NCBI RefSeq assembly: GCF_000718985.1
Contig: NZ_JODL01000008.1
Location: 62,001 to 126,000 of the forward strand
DNA: 64,000 bases
DNA from: Streptomyces megasporus
GTDB lineage: Bacteria; Actinomycetota; Actinomycetes; Streptomycetales; Streptomycetaceae
Direction of reading: 5' to 3'
The position numbers and the translations under genes are program-made. This document shows, in pieces, positions 45,564 to 54,490 of the stretch (the stretch's first letter is position 1; the number at the start of each line of letters is the position of its first letter). Under the pieces are notes generated by a model, which did not search any database, had not been told where the DNA came from, and worked only from the letters and a program-made list of their open reading frames with translations.

Positions 45564-46307
45564 GTGACCGTTCTCGAACTGAGCGGGCTGACCTGGTCCG
45601 TCGGCGCGGTCACCATCGTCGAGAAGGTGGACCTCGCCGTCGACGAGGGCGAGTTCGTCGCCGTCATCGGCCCCAACGGCGCCGGCAAGACCTCCCTGTT
45701 CAACCTCCTCTCCGGCGTCACCCGCCCCACCGGCGGCACCATCCGGCTGGACGGCACCGACATCACCGCCCTGCCGCCGCACCGCCGGGCCCGGCGCGGG
45801 ATGGGCCGCACCTTCCAGTCCTCCTCCGTCTTCCCGACCATGACCGTCGCCCAGCACGTGGCCCTGGCCGCGCGGGCGGTGGGCGTCAAGCGGGTCGCGG
45901 ACGACGGGGAGGGCGTGCGCTCGGTCCTGGAGCGCGTACGACTCGGGCACCGCGGCGACGACCTCGCCGCGGGCCTCTCCCACGGCGACAAGCGCAAGCT
46001 CGAACTCGCCATGCTGCTCGCCCCCACCCTCGACCAGGGTGGGGGCGGGCCCCGCCTGATGCTCCTCGACGAGCCCATGGCGGGCGTCGCGGCCGAGGAG
46101 GTCGACGAGCTGACCGACGTCATCCGCACCCTCCACCGCACCGAGGGCCGCACCGTGCTGATGGTCGAGCACCACATGGACATCCTCCTCGGCCTCGCCG
46201 ACCGGGTGGCCGTGATGCACCACGGCACGCTGCTGGCCGTCGGCACCCCCGACGCGGTGATGGCCGACCTGACCGTCCAGGAGGCGTACGTGGGGGAGGA
46301 ACTGTGA
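45564..46307 (+). CDS. LivG-type ABC transporter ATP-binding protein
   Basis: 247 aa with a GTG start 5 nt after the receptor gene. Walker A is GPNGAGKTS. The signature is atypical: LSHGDKRKLELAMLL replaces LSGGQ, which is normal for LivG proteins. Walker B is LMLLDEPMAGV and the H-loop VEHHMD. A stretch of Gly (DQGGGGPR) before Walker B is a small insertion. It overlaps the LivF gene by 4 nt. Confidence 0.93.
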   Translation: MTVLELSGLTWSVGAVTIVEKVDLAVDEGEFVAVIGPNGAGKTSLFNLLSGVTRPTGGTIRLDGTDITALPPHRRARRGMGRTFQSSSVFPTMTVAQHVALAARAVGVKRVADDGEGVRSVLERVRLGHRGDDLAAGLSHGDKRKLELAMLLAPTLDQGGGGPRLMLLDEPMAGVAAEEVDELTDVIRTLHRTEGRTVLMVEHHMDILLGLADRVAVMHHGTLLAVGTPDAVMADLTVQEAYVGEEL

Positions 46308-47119
46308 CCGAACAGCCCGAGAAGCGGTCCCCGTCCCCGGAGCAGTCCCCGATCCTGTCGGTGCGCGACCTGCGGGTCCGCATCGGCGAGTCGCGCATCC
46401 TCCAGGGCGTCGGCTTCGACGTCGCCCCCACCGGCACCACCGCCCTGCTGGGCCGCAACGGCGTCGGCAAGACCACCACCGTCCGCTCCGTCCTGGGCCT
46501 GCTGCCCGAGGACGGCGAGGTGACCGGCGGCACCGTCGTCTTCGACGGCACCGACATCACCGGACACCGCACCCACACCGTGGTGCGGCGCGGCATCGGC
46601 TACGTCCCCGAGGACCGCGGCGTGTTCGGCGGACTCACCGTCGCCGAGAACCTCACCCTCGCCGAACGCGGCGACGGCCCCCACCACTACGACCTGGTGC
46701 ACGACCTCTTCCCCGAGCTGAAGGCCCGACGGAAGCAGCGCGCCGGCACCCTCTCCGGCGGCCAGCAGCAGATGGTCGCCCTCGCCCGCGCCCTGCTCAA
46801 CGACAACCGCCTGGTCATCGTCGACGAACCCACCAAGGGCCTCGCGCCCCGCGTCGTCACCGAGGTCGCCGAGGTCCTCGAACGCGCCGCCGAACGCGTT
46901 CCGTTGCTGCTCGTCGAGCAGAACCTGGCCGTCGTGAGGCGGCTGGCGCGCGACGCGGTGGTGCTGGACGCGGGCCGCACCGTCCACACCGGCGACGCGC
47001 GCGACCTGCTCGCCGACCGCGAACGCACCACGAGCCTGCTCGGCGTCGGCCGCCACGAGAAGCCCGGAACGCCGGAGACCGCGGGCACCGGGCGGAGCAC
47101 CAAGGAGGCCACCCGATGA
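46304..47119 (+). CDS. LivF-type ABC transporter ATP-binding protein
   Basis: 271 aa with a GTG start overlapping livG (GTGA). Walker A is GRNGVGKTT, the signature LSGGQQQMVALARAL, Walker B LVIVDEPTKGLAP and the switch His region is replaced by VEQNLAVV, normal for this subfamily. It has a charged N-terminal tail of about 15 residues and an extended Thr/Arg-rich C-terminus of about 30. Second ATPase of the Liv-type importer. Confidence 0.93.
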   Translation: MTEQPEKRSPSPEQSPILSVRDLRVRIGESRILQGVGFDVAPTGTTALLGRNGVGKTTTVRSVLGLLPEDGEVTGGTVVFDGTDITGHRTHTVVRRGIGYVPEDRGVFGGLTVAENLTLAERGDGPHHYDLVHDLFPELKARRKQRAGTLSGGQQQMVALARALLNDNRLVIVDEPTKGLAPRVVTEVAEVLERAAERVPLLLVEQNLAVVRRLARDAVVLDAGRTVHTGDARDLLADRERTTSLLGVGRHEKPGTPETAGTGRSTKEATR

Positions 47120-47988
47120 GCACACTGGTCCTGCTCACCCTCACCGGACTGGGCCTGGGCGCCCTGTACTTCCTCATCGCCTCCGGGCTCGCCCTGATCT
47201 TCGGCCTGATGGACGTCCTCAACTTCGCCCACGGCGCGTTCCTGACGGTCTCGGCGTACGCCGCCTGGCGCACGGCCGAGACGTTCGCCGGGACGGGCGG
47301 GCTGGCGCTCGCCGCGCTGGTCGGCACCGCCACCGGCGCGCTGTTGGCGATCGTCGTCGAACTCGTCCTCATCCGCAGGCTCTACGGGCGGCCCCGGGAG
47401 CAGATCCTGGTCACCGTCGGCCTCTCGCTGGCCATCCCCGCCCTCGTCCAGGCCGTCTGGGGCGCGGACTCCCGCCCGTTCCCGGTGCCCGAGGCGCTCT
47501 CCGGCACCGTCGGCGTGCTGGGCGCGCAGGTCCCCGTCAGCCGCTTCGTGCTGATCGTGGCGGCTGGACTGGTGCTGGCGGCCGTGACGCTGTTCCTCTC
47601 CCGCACCCGCTACGGCCTGATCGTGCGGGCGGGCGTGGAGAACCGGGCGATGGTCACCGCGCTGGGCATCGACGTGACCCGTGCCTTCACCCTCGTCTTC
47701 GCCATCGGCGGCGCCCTCGCCGGACTCGCGGGCGTGCTCGGCGGGCTCTACTTCGGCTCGCTCTCCCCGCACCAGGGCACCTCGCTGCTGGTGTTCGCCT
47801 TCGTCGTGGTGGTCATCGGCGGCATGGGCTCCATCCCCGGCGTGGCGCTCTCCGCGCTCGCCGTCGGCCTGGTGCAGCAGTACGCCAACTACTACGTCGA
47901 CGGCTACGGCGACTTCGCCGTCGTCGTGCTGCTCGCCGCGGTCGTCCTCGCCCGGCCCGCCCCCCGACTCGCAGGAGGAACGGCATGA
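47116..47988 (+). CDS. LivH-type permease
   Basis: 290-aa integral membrane protein with about eight helices. Conserved blocks are 'ASGLALIFGLMDVLNFAHGA' near the N-terminus and 'VENRAMVTALGIDVTR' in the coupling region. ATG overlaps the livF stop. It pairs with the LivM-type subunit encoded next to form the channel. Confidence 0.93.
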   Translation: MSTLVLLTLTGLGLGALYFLIASGLALIFGLMDVLNFAHGAFLTVSAYAAWRTAETFAGTGGLALAALVGTATGALLAIVVELVLIRRLYGRPREQILVTVGLSLAIPALVQAVWGADSRPFPVPEALSGTVGVLGAQVPVSRFVLIVAAGLVLAAVTLFLSRTRYGLIVRAGVENRAMVTALGIDVTRAFTLVFAIGGALAGLAGVLGGLYFGSLSPHQGTSLLVFAFVVVVIGGMGSIPGVALSALAVGLVQQYANYYVDGYGDFAVVVLLAAVVLARPAPRLAGGTA

Positions 47989-49145
47989 CGGCCTCTCCGA
48001 CACCCACCCCGACCACCACCGAGAACCCCACCGCCACCGCCGAGGCCCCGCCGGCGTCCCCCGCCCGGCCCGCACCCGCCCGGCAGTGGTGGCGCGGACC
48101 GATCGTCCCGGCGGCCGTCCTGCTCGTCCTGGCGATCCTGCCGTTCTCCGCCGTCGAGGTGCCGATCCTGCTCGACGGCCCGGTCAACTCGCCCGGCTCG
48201 CTGCAACTCCTCGCGCTGTGCCTGGTGTTCGCCGGCCTGGCGCTCGGCTACGACCTGATGTTCGGCCGCACCGGACTGCTCTCCTTCGGCCACGCCCTCT
48301 ACGTCGCGGGCGGCGCGTACGGCACCCAACTGGCCATGACCGAACTGGGCCTGGGCTTCTTCCCCGCCGTGCTGCTGGCCCTGGTCGGCGGCGCCGTCGC
48401 CGCGGTCCTGCTGGGCGCCGTCTCGCTGCGCGGCCTGGCCCTGGGCGGCATCGGCTTCGCCATGGTCACGCTCGCCTTCGCGGAGGCCGGCTCGCTGTGG
48501 GTGCAGCGCAACCCGGGCGGTATGACGGGCGGCGAGGAGGGACTGCCGCTGCACACCGAGGGGGTGCCCGAGGCGTTCGTCGGCGTGCAGAACACCGCCA
48601 ACGTCTACTGGCTGTCCCTGGGCTACCTGGTGCTGGTGGCCGCCGTGGTGTGGGTGGCCGTCTCCCGGCCGGTCGGCCGGATCTGGCAGGGCATCCGCGA
48701 CAACGAGCAGCGGGTGTCCGTCCTGGGCTACGACCCCTTCCGCCACAAGCTGGGGGTGTTCGTGCTCGCGTCCACGCTGGGCGTGTTGGGCGGCGCGATG
48801 CACCTGCTGGTCACGGCGGGCGTGACCCCGCGCTCCAGCACCGCGCAGTTCACGCTGACGCTGCTGGTGATGGTCGTCCTCGGCGGCAGCGGCACCCGCT
48901 GGGGTCCGGTGATCGGCGGTGTGCTGTTCACCTTCCTCGACCAGCGGCTGGCGGTGCTGGCAAGCTCCGAACTGGTGGACGGGCTGCCCGAGTTCCTGCA
49001 CGCTCCGCTGTCGGAGCCGATGGTGATCCTCGGCGCCCTGTTCGTGGTCGCGGTGTACGTGGCGCCCGGCGGCATCGCGTCGATCAGGCGCTCGCTGTCG
49101 TGGGGCCCGTCCCGACGGACGGAGACGAAGGGAGCGGAAAGGTGA
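47985..49145 (+). CDS. LivM-type permease
   Basis: 386-aa membrane subunit. A Thr/Pro-rich cytoplasmic tail of about 35 residues precedes the helices. The conserved block '[20 protein letters not shown]' and the loop '[20 protein letters not shown]' fit LivM. The ORF ends in a basic tail overlapping the GTG of the hydrolase gene. Completes the five-subunit importer. Confidence 0.93.
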   Translation: MTASPTPTPTTTENPTATAEAPPASPARPAPARQWWRGPIVPAAVLLVLAILPFSAVEVPILLDGPVNSPGSLQLLALCLVFAGLALGYDLMFGRTGLLSFGHALYVAGGAYGTQLAMTELGLGFFPAVLLALVGGAVAAVLLGAVSLRGLALGGIGFAMVTLAFAEAGSLWVQRNPGGMTGGEEGLPLHTEGVPEAFVGVQNTANVYWLSLGYLVLVAAVVWVAVSRPVGRIWQGIRDNEQRVSVLGYDPFRHKLGVFVLASTLGVLGGAMHLLVTAGVTPRSSTAQFTLTLLVMVVLGGSGTRWGPVIGGVLFTFLDQRLAVLASSELVDGLPEFLHAPLSEPMVILGALFVVAVYVAPGGIASIRRSLSWGPSRRTETKGAER

Positions 49146-50029
49146 CGGTGCGCGAGGTGAAGGATCTGAGCGTCCCGGTGCGCGGGGGAGACCTGGCGGT
49201 CTCCGAGTGGCCCGGCGCCGGGGAGCCGGTGATCGCCCTGCACGGCATCACCTCCAACAGCCGGATCTTCGGCGCCCTCGCCGACGCGCTGGGCGAGGAC
49301 GTCCCGCTGCTCGCCCCGGACCTGCGGGGTCGGGCGGGCAGTGCCGGACTGCCGGGGCCGTACGGGCTCGCCGAACACGTCGAGGACGTCATCGCCCTGC
49401 TGGACCACCGGGGGCTGGAGCGGGCGGTGCTGGTCGGCCACTCCATGGGCGCCTTCGTCGCCGCCCTGACGGCGGCCCGCCGGCCCGACCGGGTCGCCGG
49501 GGCGGTGCTGGTCGACGGCGGCGTGGGCTTCCCCGCCCCCGAGGGCACGGACATCGACGAGCTGCTGGAGGCCGTGATCGGCCCGGCGATGCGGCGCCTG
49601 TCGATGACCTTCCCCGACCGGGACGCCTACCGGACGTTCTTCCGCGAGCACCCGGCCCTGGCCGCCCACTGGTGCGACGCCGTCCGGGCGCAGGTGGACC
49701 GCGACCTGGTGGGGGAGGCGCCGGAGATGCGCAGCAGTTGCGTCCTGGAGGCGATACGGGCCGACGGCGCGGACGTCCTGGCCGACTCCGAGACCCTCGC
49801 GGCCGTGCGGACCGCCTCCGCGAAGGTGCCCATGGCGCTGCTGTGGGCCGAGCGGGGCATGCTCGACGAACCGCAGGGCCTGTACGACGAGGACCGTCTC
49901 GCGGCGGCCGAGCTGGACGGCACGGGGGTGACGGTCCGGTGCGTCCCCGACACCAACCACTACTCGATCATGCTGGCCCCGCACGCCACCGAGGCGATCC
50001 GCGCCGCCCTGGACACCGTGACACCGTGA
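49142..50029 (+). CDS. Alpha/beta hydrolase linked to the Liv-type transporter
   Basis: 295 aa with a GTG start overlapping the permease stop (GTGA). The oxyanion region is [12 protein letters not shown], the nucleophile elbow GHSMGA and the C-terminal His lies in DTNHYSIML; the acid is probably in the AERGMLD segment. Tight coupling to the importer suggests that it acts on the imported compound, for example an ester or amide. That is inference; the family is too broad to name a substrate. Confidence 0.92.
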   Translation: MTVREVKDLSVPVRGGDLAVSEWPGAGEPVIALHGITSNSRIFGALADALGEDVPLLAPDLRGRAGSAGLPGPYGLAEHVEDVIALLDHRGLERAVLVGHSMGAFVAALTAARRPDRVAGAVLVDGGVGFPAPEGTDIDELLEAVIGPAMRRLSMTFPDRDAYRTFFREHPALAAHWCDAVRAQVDRDLVGEAPEMRSSCVLEAIRADGADVLADSETLAAVRTASAKVPMALLWAERGMLDEPQGLYDEDRLAAAELDGTGVTVRCVPDTNHYSIMLAPHATEAIRAALDTVTP

Positions 50030-50190
50030 CACGGTGGGGCGGCCGTCCGGCGGCCCGTGCCGGTGGAGCGGCCGGCCCTCCGTCGGCGCGGGAGGCTCCG
50101 CGCCCACCGCGCCGGCGGGCGCGGTCCGGGGCGTCTCACCGACCGGCCGTGCCGCGCTCGCCCCCCGGACGGTCGATTAGGCTCGGGCCC

Positions 50191-50949
50191 ATGGCCGACG
50201 CACCGTACAAGCTGATTCTCCTCCGCCACGGCGAGAGCGAGTGGAACGCGAAGAACCTGTTCACCGGCTGGGTGGACGTCAACCTGACCGAGAAGGGCGA
50301 GAAGGAGGCGGCACGCGGCGGTGAGCTGCTGAAGGACGCCGGCCTGCTCCCCGACGTCGTGCACACCTCCGTCCAGAAGCGCGCCATCCGCACGGCCCAG
50401 CTCGCCCTGGAGGCCGCCGACCGCCTCTGGATTCCCGTCCGTCGCTCCTGGCGTCTCAACGAGCGCCACTACGGCGCGCTCCAGGGCAAGAACAAGGCGC
50501 AGATCCGCGAGGAGTTCGGCGAGGAGCAGTTCATGCAGTGGCGCCGCTCCTACGACGTCCCGCCGCCGGAGCTGGAGGACGGCGCCGAGTGGTCGCAGAG
50601 CGACGACCCGCGCTACGCGATGATCCCCAGCGAGCTGCGCCCGCGCACCGAGTGCCTCAAGGACGTGGTCGCCCGCATGCTGCCGTACTGGTACGACGGC
50701 ATCGTCCCGGACCTGCTGACCGGCCGCACGGTCCTGATCGCCGCGCACGGCAACAGCCTCCGCGCGCTGGTCAAGCACCTGGACAAGATCTCCGACGAGG
50801 AGATCTCGGGCCTCAACATCCCCACCGGCATCCCGCTCGCCTACGACCTGGACGCCGACTTCCACCCGGTCAACCCGGGCGGCACCTACCTCGACCCGGA
50901 GGCGGCGAAGGCCGCGATCGAGGCGGTCAAGAACCAGGGCAAGAAGTAG
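50191..50949 (+). CDS. gpmA: 2,3-bisphosphoglycerate-dependent phosphoglycerate mutase
   Basis: 252-aa glycolytic enzyme interconverting 3- and 2-phosphoglycerate. The phosphohistidine is in [10 protein letters not shown], further signature segments are [19 protein letters not shown] and '[14 protein letters not shown]'. The length and ending are typical. ATG 50191 is chosen from the conserved N-terminus. It is monocistronic and ends at a very strong hairpin. It marks the left edge of the variable island. Confidence 0.96.
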   Translation: MADAPYKLILLRHGESEWNAKNLFTGWVDVNLTEKGEKEAARGGELLKDAGLLPDVVHTSVQKRAIRTAQLALEAADRLWIPVRRSWRLNERHYGALQGKNKAQIREEFGEEQFMQWRRSYDVPPPELEDGAEWSQSDDPRYAMIPSELRPRTECLKDVVARMLPYWYDGIVPDLLTGRTVLIAAHGNSLRALVKHLDKISDEEISGLNIPTGIPLAYDLDADFHPVNPGGTYLDPEAAKAAIEAVKNQGKK

Positions 50950-50963
50950 CCCGATCCCACGGA

Positions 50964-51004
50964 CGAGCCCCCTGCCAGTGGTTTTTCCGCTGGCAGGGGG
51001 CTCG
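50964..51004 (+). terminator. Strong terminator after gpmA
   Basis: Perfect 15-bp inverted repeat (50964-50978 with 50990-51004) with an 11-nt loop, 14 nt after the gpmA stop. The loop contains a T-run (GGTTTTTCC). Confidence 0.8.
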
Positions 51005-51053
51005 TTGCGTCATTTGGGCCGCCCGGGGGCCGTCAGAGTCAGGGACGCTGGGC

Positions 51054-51227
51054 TCAGACGAGTCGGATGCGTGCCTCGAACGTGATCAGGAACGCTGCAA
51101 GCTCCATGACCGCAACAACGTGGGCAGGTACCGCAACCTGGAACGGTAGCGCAGCGACGCCAACACCGATCAGGGCGAACGGCAGCCCGCGGGGGGTTAC
51201 CTCGACGGCCAGAGTCGGACGTACCAT
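51054..51227 (-). CDS. Small hydrophobic protein (57 aa) of unknown function
   Basis: The ATG at 51227 is preceded by AAGGAGGA at 6 nt, one of the best ribosome sites in the region. The product is largely hydrophobic ('GLPFALIGVGVAALPFQVA', 'VVAVMELAAFLITFEARIRL'), consistent with one or two membrane segments. It sits alone at the edge of the integrase scar, between two hairpins. No family recognised. Such small ORFs often accompany integrated plasmids in streptomycetes. Confidence 0.55.
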   Translation of the reverse strand: MVRPTLAVEVTPRGLPFALIGVGVAALPFQVAVPAHVVAVMELAAFLITFEARIRLV

Positions 51228-51282
51228 GGAGTCCTCCTTCGTGTGTTGCTTAATTGAACTTGGGTACCGCGAACGGAGAATC

Positions 51283-51310
51283 AGGCCGCCCCCTGGCCCG
51301 GGGGCGGCCT
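51283..51310. terminator. GC-rich hairpin
   Basis: Perfect 11-bp inverted repeat (AGGCCGCCCCC at 51283-51293 with its complement at 51300-51310) and a 6-nt loop, upstream of the 57-aa ORF. It probably ends transcription coming out of the remnant. Confidence 0.5.
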
Positions 51311-51446
51311 CTCGCGTCAGCGAAACTCTATGCTGCGTGACCGACGGGCACAAATCCCCTGCATGGGAGGGGTGATCATGGTTCGGGTGGAGTATTCAAT
51401 GCGTCCATCCCTGAGGTTTCGGAAGACTCCTGGACACTGTTTTATG

Positions 51447-51490
51447 CGCCGTCTGGCGTGTACGCCAGGCGGCGTACACGCCAGACGGCG
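51447..51490. repeat. Perfect 20-bp inverted repeat
   Basis: Arms 51447-51466 and 51471-51490 are perfect complements with a 4-nt centre. Inside each arm lies a smaller palindrome-like unit (CTGGCGTGTACGCCAG in the left arm and centre), so alternative cruciform forms are possible. There is no T-run, so a simple terminator is not the only reading. Confidence 0.75.
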
Positions 51491-51569
51491 TGCAGGTGGG
51501 AGGGGGTGGAGTGGGACCTGAGCGACTTATCCTCTCAGGCTTTAGGCCTGAATTCTGCGGTGGTTCTCC

Positions 51570-51694
51570 GGATAGTGGTTGGCGATAGATGCGCGGATAG
51601 TGGTTCGCAATATGTTTGTGGATAGCGATTGACGATAGATTCACGGATAGTGATTCGCGGTATGTTCGCGGGTAGCGGTTCGCAATAGATTCCG
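51570..51694. repeat. Five copies of a 25-nt tandem repeat
   Basis: Units begin at 51570, 51595, 51620, 51645 and 51670, each starting GGATAG (GGGTAG in the last) followed by t/cGgTTcGc and an (A)ATAGATT-like end. Copies differ at several positions, so the array is not very recent. It directly borders the 3' end of the integrase pseudogene. Confidence 0.85.
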
Positions 51695-51723
51695 CTTGTG
51701 TTCCGAGGGGGTAGCGAGCTGTG

Positions 51724-52425
51724 TCATCTTCGGTCGAAGACTGAGGCCGCGGCCTTGCGTGTCCGCTCCCGGCTGGACGGCATCAGGTGCGCGTACAGCC
51801 GGAGCGGCAGCCCGGGGGCCGAGTGCCCCAGGTGCTCGGCGAGCGCCTTGACGCTCTCCCCGGCGTCCAGGAGCACGGAGGCGTAGAAGTGCCTCAGCGC
51901 ATGCGTCCCGTCCTCCCGTGACGCCTTGTACGAATCGCCGCGCCCCGGCGTCGGGAACACACCGACCGCAGCGAGCGCGGGCTTCCACACCTCATCGTTG
52001 AGCGGTTCCGCCAGATGTGACCGCCCATGGGAGCGGCGAGGACCAGCCGCTTGGTCACGAGCGGACCGTTCGCGGTCTTCCACGGCAGTGTGATGTCCAC
52101 CGGAGGGAACCGCCGCATGTGGGCGCGCAGGGTTTCCGCGACGGGCCGGGGAGGGGGACGTCACGGAGCTTGCCGCCCTTGGGCGGAGCGAACACGGGCC
52201 TGCTGCGGCTCAGCTTGGGCTGCTGGACGACGTGCAGCGTGTCCGTCTCGAAGTCGATCGCGTCCACGGCCAGGTCGAGGATCTCCCCTTGCCGCAGTCC
52301 GCGCCGATGTCCACCATGGCCCGGTACCGCGTCAAAGGTGCGGGCATCGGGTGCCCGGTGCCGGCCGCGCCGCTCCGTGGATCTGTTGTGCATGGTCGGC
52401 GCCGGCAGGCCGGGCTCTTGGCCAT
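51724..52425 (-). pseudogene. Frameshifted tyrosine recombinase/integrase, C-terminal catalytic part
   Basis: Pieces of one integrase catalytic domain occur in successive frames: 'RYRAMVDIGADCG', then LRQGEILDLAVDAIDFETD and 'KGGKLRDVPLP', then RRFPPVDITLPWKTANGPL, then 'GTHALRHFYASVLLDAGES', AEHLGHSAP and LRLYAHLMP. The catalytic Arg, His-x-x-Arg, His and Tyr are all recognisable, but at least three frameshifts (near 52297, 52147 and 52018) and the lost N-terminus make it inactive. It indicates a former integrative plasmid or prophage at this site. Confidence 0.82.
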
Positions 52426-52657
52426 CGGCAGTGCCTGGCCGTTGGTTGGGTCCCGGACTGGTTACCGGGCCGCCCCCAGACAGAGCCAGGGATGCAACCG
52501 CACTACAGAGTTGGATGCCTCGGATGCCGACCATGCTCCGGCGATCTTGGCCGGCCGCACTGACATGTGGCCTTGTCCTCGGCCCTGCGGGATCTTCGGG
52601 GGTTGTGGAGGGCGCGCCGGCCGTCCGTGTCCGGGTTCTGTCGTGCCCGGTGGGCTC

Positions 52658-53779
52658 TCATGGCGTCGGCGTCGGCGTCGGTGTCGGCGTCGGGTGTTCG
52701 GGACGGCCGACGGCGAGGAGGGCGACGTCGTCGCCGAGGTGGCCCGCGGTGTACCGGAACAGGTCGGCCGTCAGGGCGTCCAGCACGCGGTCCGGGTCCG
52801 GCGGGAGAGGGCGGGACAGTCGCGGGACCGGGTCGTAGAAGACCCCGCGGTGGTCGCGGGCCTCGGTGACACCGTCGGTGAACAACACCAGGACCGCCCC
52901 CTCGGGCAGGGTGTACCGGTCGATCGGGACGTCCGGGGGGCCGAGGTCCGCCAGGCCCAGCGGCAGTGACGGTGTGTCCGGTTCCAGCGGACGGACCCGA
53001 CCGTGGTGGACCAGCAGCGGCGCCGGGTGTCCCCGGTTGGCCATGCGCAGGGTGGAGCCGTCGGCGGACAGCTCGGCGACGACGGCGGTGGCGAACCCCT
53101 CGGTCTCCGTCCCGCCCTCGACGACGTCGTGCTCCCGCACCCGCTCCTCCAGCCAGCGGACCACGCCGGCCAGGTCCGGAGTGCGGAGGGCGGCCTCGTG
53201 GAAGGTGCCGAGCAGCCCGTTGACGGTTCTGACCGCGCCCAGGCCCTTGCCCCGGACATCGGCGATCATCAGCCGGATGCCGTGGGGGGTGGCGTGGATC
53301 GCGTACAGGTCGCCCCCGATGGCGGCCTCCTTCGCGGCGGCCTCGTACCGGGCGGCCACGGTCAGCGGCCCCATCCGGCCGGGCGGAGAGGGAAGCACCG
53401 CGCGCTGGACGGCCTCGGCGACCTCGCGGGCGTTCTTCAACTGTTGCCGCTCGCGGGCCAGCATCCGGTTGAAGCCCGCGGCCACGAGGGTCAGGGTGAC
53501 GAAGGTGGAGAACGGGATGACCTCGTCGAGGCTGAACGGTTCCCTGCCCCTCACCAGCGGCAGGAGGAGCGCGGCGAGGAACGCCGCCACGCCGGTGGCG
53601 ATCGTCCCGGCCAGGGAGAACCAGGGCGCGACCAGCACGGGAGTGGCCGCCAGCAGGGGAAACACCCTCACGCCTCGCGGGGTGAGGAGGTCGAGGACGA
53701 ACACGCCGAGGATCAGCGTGGCAGGCAGCCATCGAAGCCGCCGCCTCTCAGCGGGCGGGGACGCGTGGGTGGAGCCCAT
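52658..53779 (-). CDS. Membrane PP2C-type (SpoIIE/RsbU) serine phosphatase
   Basis: 373 aa. The N-terminal 100 residues form about three membrane helices ('ATLILGVFVLDLLTPRGVRV', 'AGTIATGVAAFLAALLLPLV'). The SpoIIE-type phosphatase domain starts at about residue 145 ('AARYEAAAKEAAIGGDLYAI') with metal-binding Asp residues in GGDLYAI, IADVRGKG, LFTDGVTEARD and GDDVALLAV. The C-terminus is a (Thr-Pro) repeat coded by a short GGCGTC-type tandem repeat. Likely to dephosphorylate an anti-anti-sigma factor; no partner gene lies nearby. Confidence 0.9.
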   Translation of the reverse strand: MGSTHASPPAERRRLRWLPATLILGVFVLDLLTPRGVRVFPLLAATPVLVAPWFSLAGTIATGVAAFLAALLLPLVRGREPFSLDEVIPFSTFVTLTLVAAGFNRMLARERQQLKNAREVAEAVQRAVLPSPPGRMGPLTVAARYEAAAKEAAIGGDLYAIHATPHGIRLMIADVRGKGLGAVRTVNGLLGTFHEAALRTPDLAGVVRWLEERVREHDVVEGGTETEGFATAVVAELSADGSTLRMANRGHPAPLLVHHGRVRPLEPDTPSLPLGLADLGPPDVPIDRYTLPEGAVLVLFTDGVTEARDHRGVFYDPVPRLSRPLPPDPDRVLDALTADLFRYTAGHLGDDVALLAVGRPEHPTPTPTPTPTP

Positions 53780-54067
53780 TCTTCTGCGTTTCTGATTGGC
53801 CGGGTGTTCATGGACAGGCGATCCGAGTCTCAGTCTGTGCCGAATCCTCGACCGCAGCGACCGGAACGGCGCCTTGCCGGGGGCCGTACCGCGGCCGGTA
53901 CGGGGCTGCCCCGTCGACCGCCTCCGTCCGATGGCGTCCCCGCAGGTGCCGGCCTCCACACCCGTTCGGTTCGGTGCGCCGGCGGCGACCACGCCGCGCC
54001 GCCGGACGGCCCCGACCGCGGGTGAACGGCCTTGGGCACACCCCGCGCCGTGCGGTCCGGAACATCT

Positions 54068-54080
54068 CCGAAACTTTCGG
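54068..54080. promoter_or_regulatory. CCGAAA-C-TTTCGG palindrome
   Basis: Perfect 6-bp arms around one base. GAAA-N-TTTC-type inverted repeats have been described as conserved boxes upstream of Streptomyces xylanase genes, which I recall but cannot check. It lies 410 nt upstream of the xylanase ATG, rather far for direct repression from this site alone. Confidence 0.45.
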
Positions 54081-54203
54081 TGTCGGGTCATCGGTTTTCG
54101 ATCTTCGAATCGGGATCTCTGCCGGCAGATCTCGAGCTCGATCGGTCGGGCGCGACGATGACCTGGAGAAACGCGGTGCCGGTGAATCTCGGCTCGCAAA
54201 GGG

Positions 54204-54234
54204 GTTTCCGCAATCATTGCGGAAACTGTTGACA
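54204..54234 (+). promoter_or_regulatory. Large operator palindrome next to a TTGACA box
   Basis: GTTTCCGCAA (54204-54213) and TTGCGGAAAC (54217-54226) are perfect 10-bp arms with a 3-nt centre, immediately followed by TTGACA (54229-54234), a consensus -35 element. Position and symmetry fit a repressor operator for the xylanase transcript. Confidence 0.6.
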
Positions 54235-54353
54235 AGCCGGCGGGGTCGGGCCAACCTGTCGCCATCGACAGCCCCATCACTGTCGGTCCGGACCACCACG
54301 CACCGGGTCACCCGCGTGACGTGGTCCTTCGGTCGTCGGCCGGACGACGACCG

Positions 54354-54393
54354 ACCGAGTTCCACCGAGCTCCACCGAGTTCCACCGTGTTAC
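54354..54393. repeat. 10-nt tandem repeat upstream of xylanase
   Basis: Three near-identical units ACCGAG(T/C)TCC followed by a diverged fourth (ACCGTGTTAC) fall in the presumed 5' untranslated region, about 100 nt before the ATG. Confidence 0.7.
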
Positions 54394-54490
54394 ACGGCGC
54401 CGACGCACGTCGGCGTCACCCTGGCCGCCGACAGGCCCACCGGGTCATGACGCGCGCCTGGCTTCCCGCCAACCCCCACGAGGAGGAAGC

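Larger units (their letters stand above)
51228..51723. other. Repeat-rich non-coding stretch of an integrated-element remnant
   Basis: About 500 nt with GC and codon pattern unlike the flanks. It contains the hairpins at 51283-51310 and 51447-51490, a short inverted repeat TCAGGC-TTTAG-GCCTGA (51535-51551) and a 25-nt tandem repeat (51570-51694). Short reading frames here have no ribosome site or recognisable product. No tRNA gene or obvious att core was seen. Confidence 0.6.
53780..54490. other. 711-nt regulatory region upstream of the xylanase gene
   Basis: It holds two palindromes, a promoter-like pair and a 10-nt tandem repeat (separate entries), all closer to the xylanase than to the phosphatase gene. 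The part from 53780 to about 54060 shows nothing I can support. Confidence 0.5.

Noticed and set aside
51570..51694. CRISPR array
   Set aside because: The 25-nt units are directly contiguous with no spacers and no cas genes are near.
51001..51740. tRNA gene or att core next to the integrase remnant
   Set aside because: No cloverleaf-like sequence or T-loop motif (GGTTCGAATCC-like) was found by eye. A tRNA search program would settle it.
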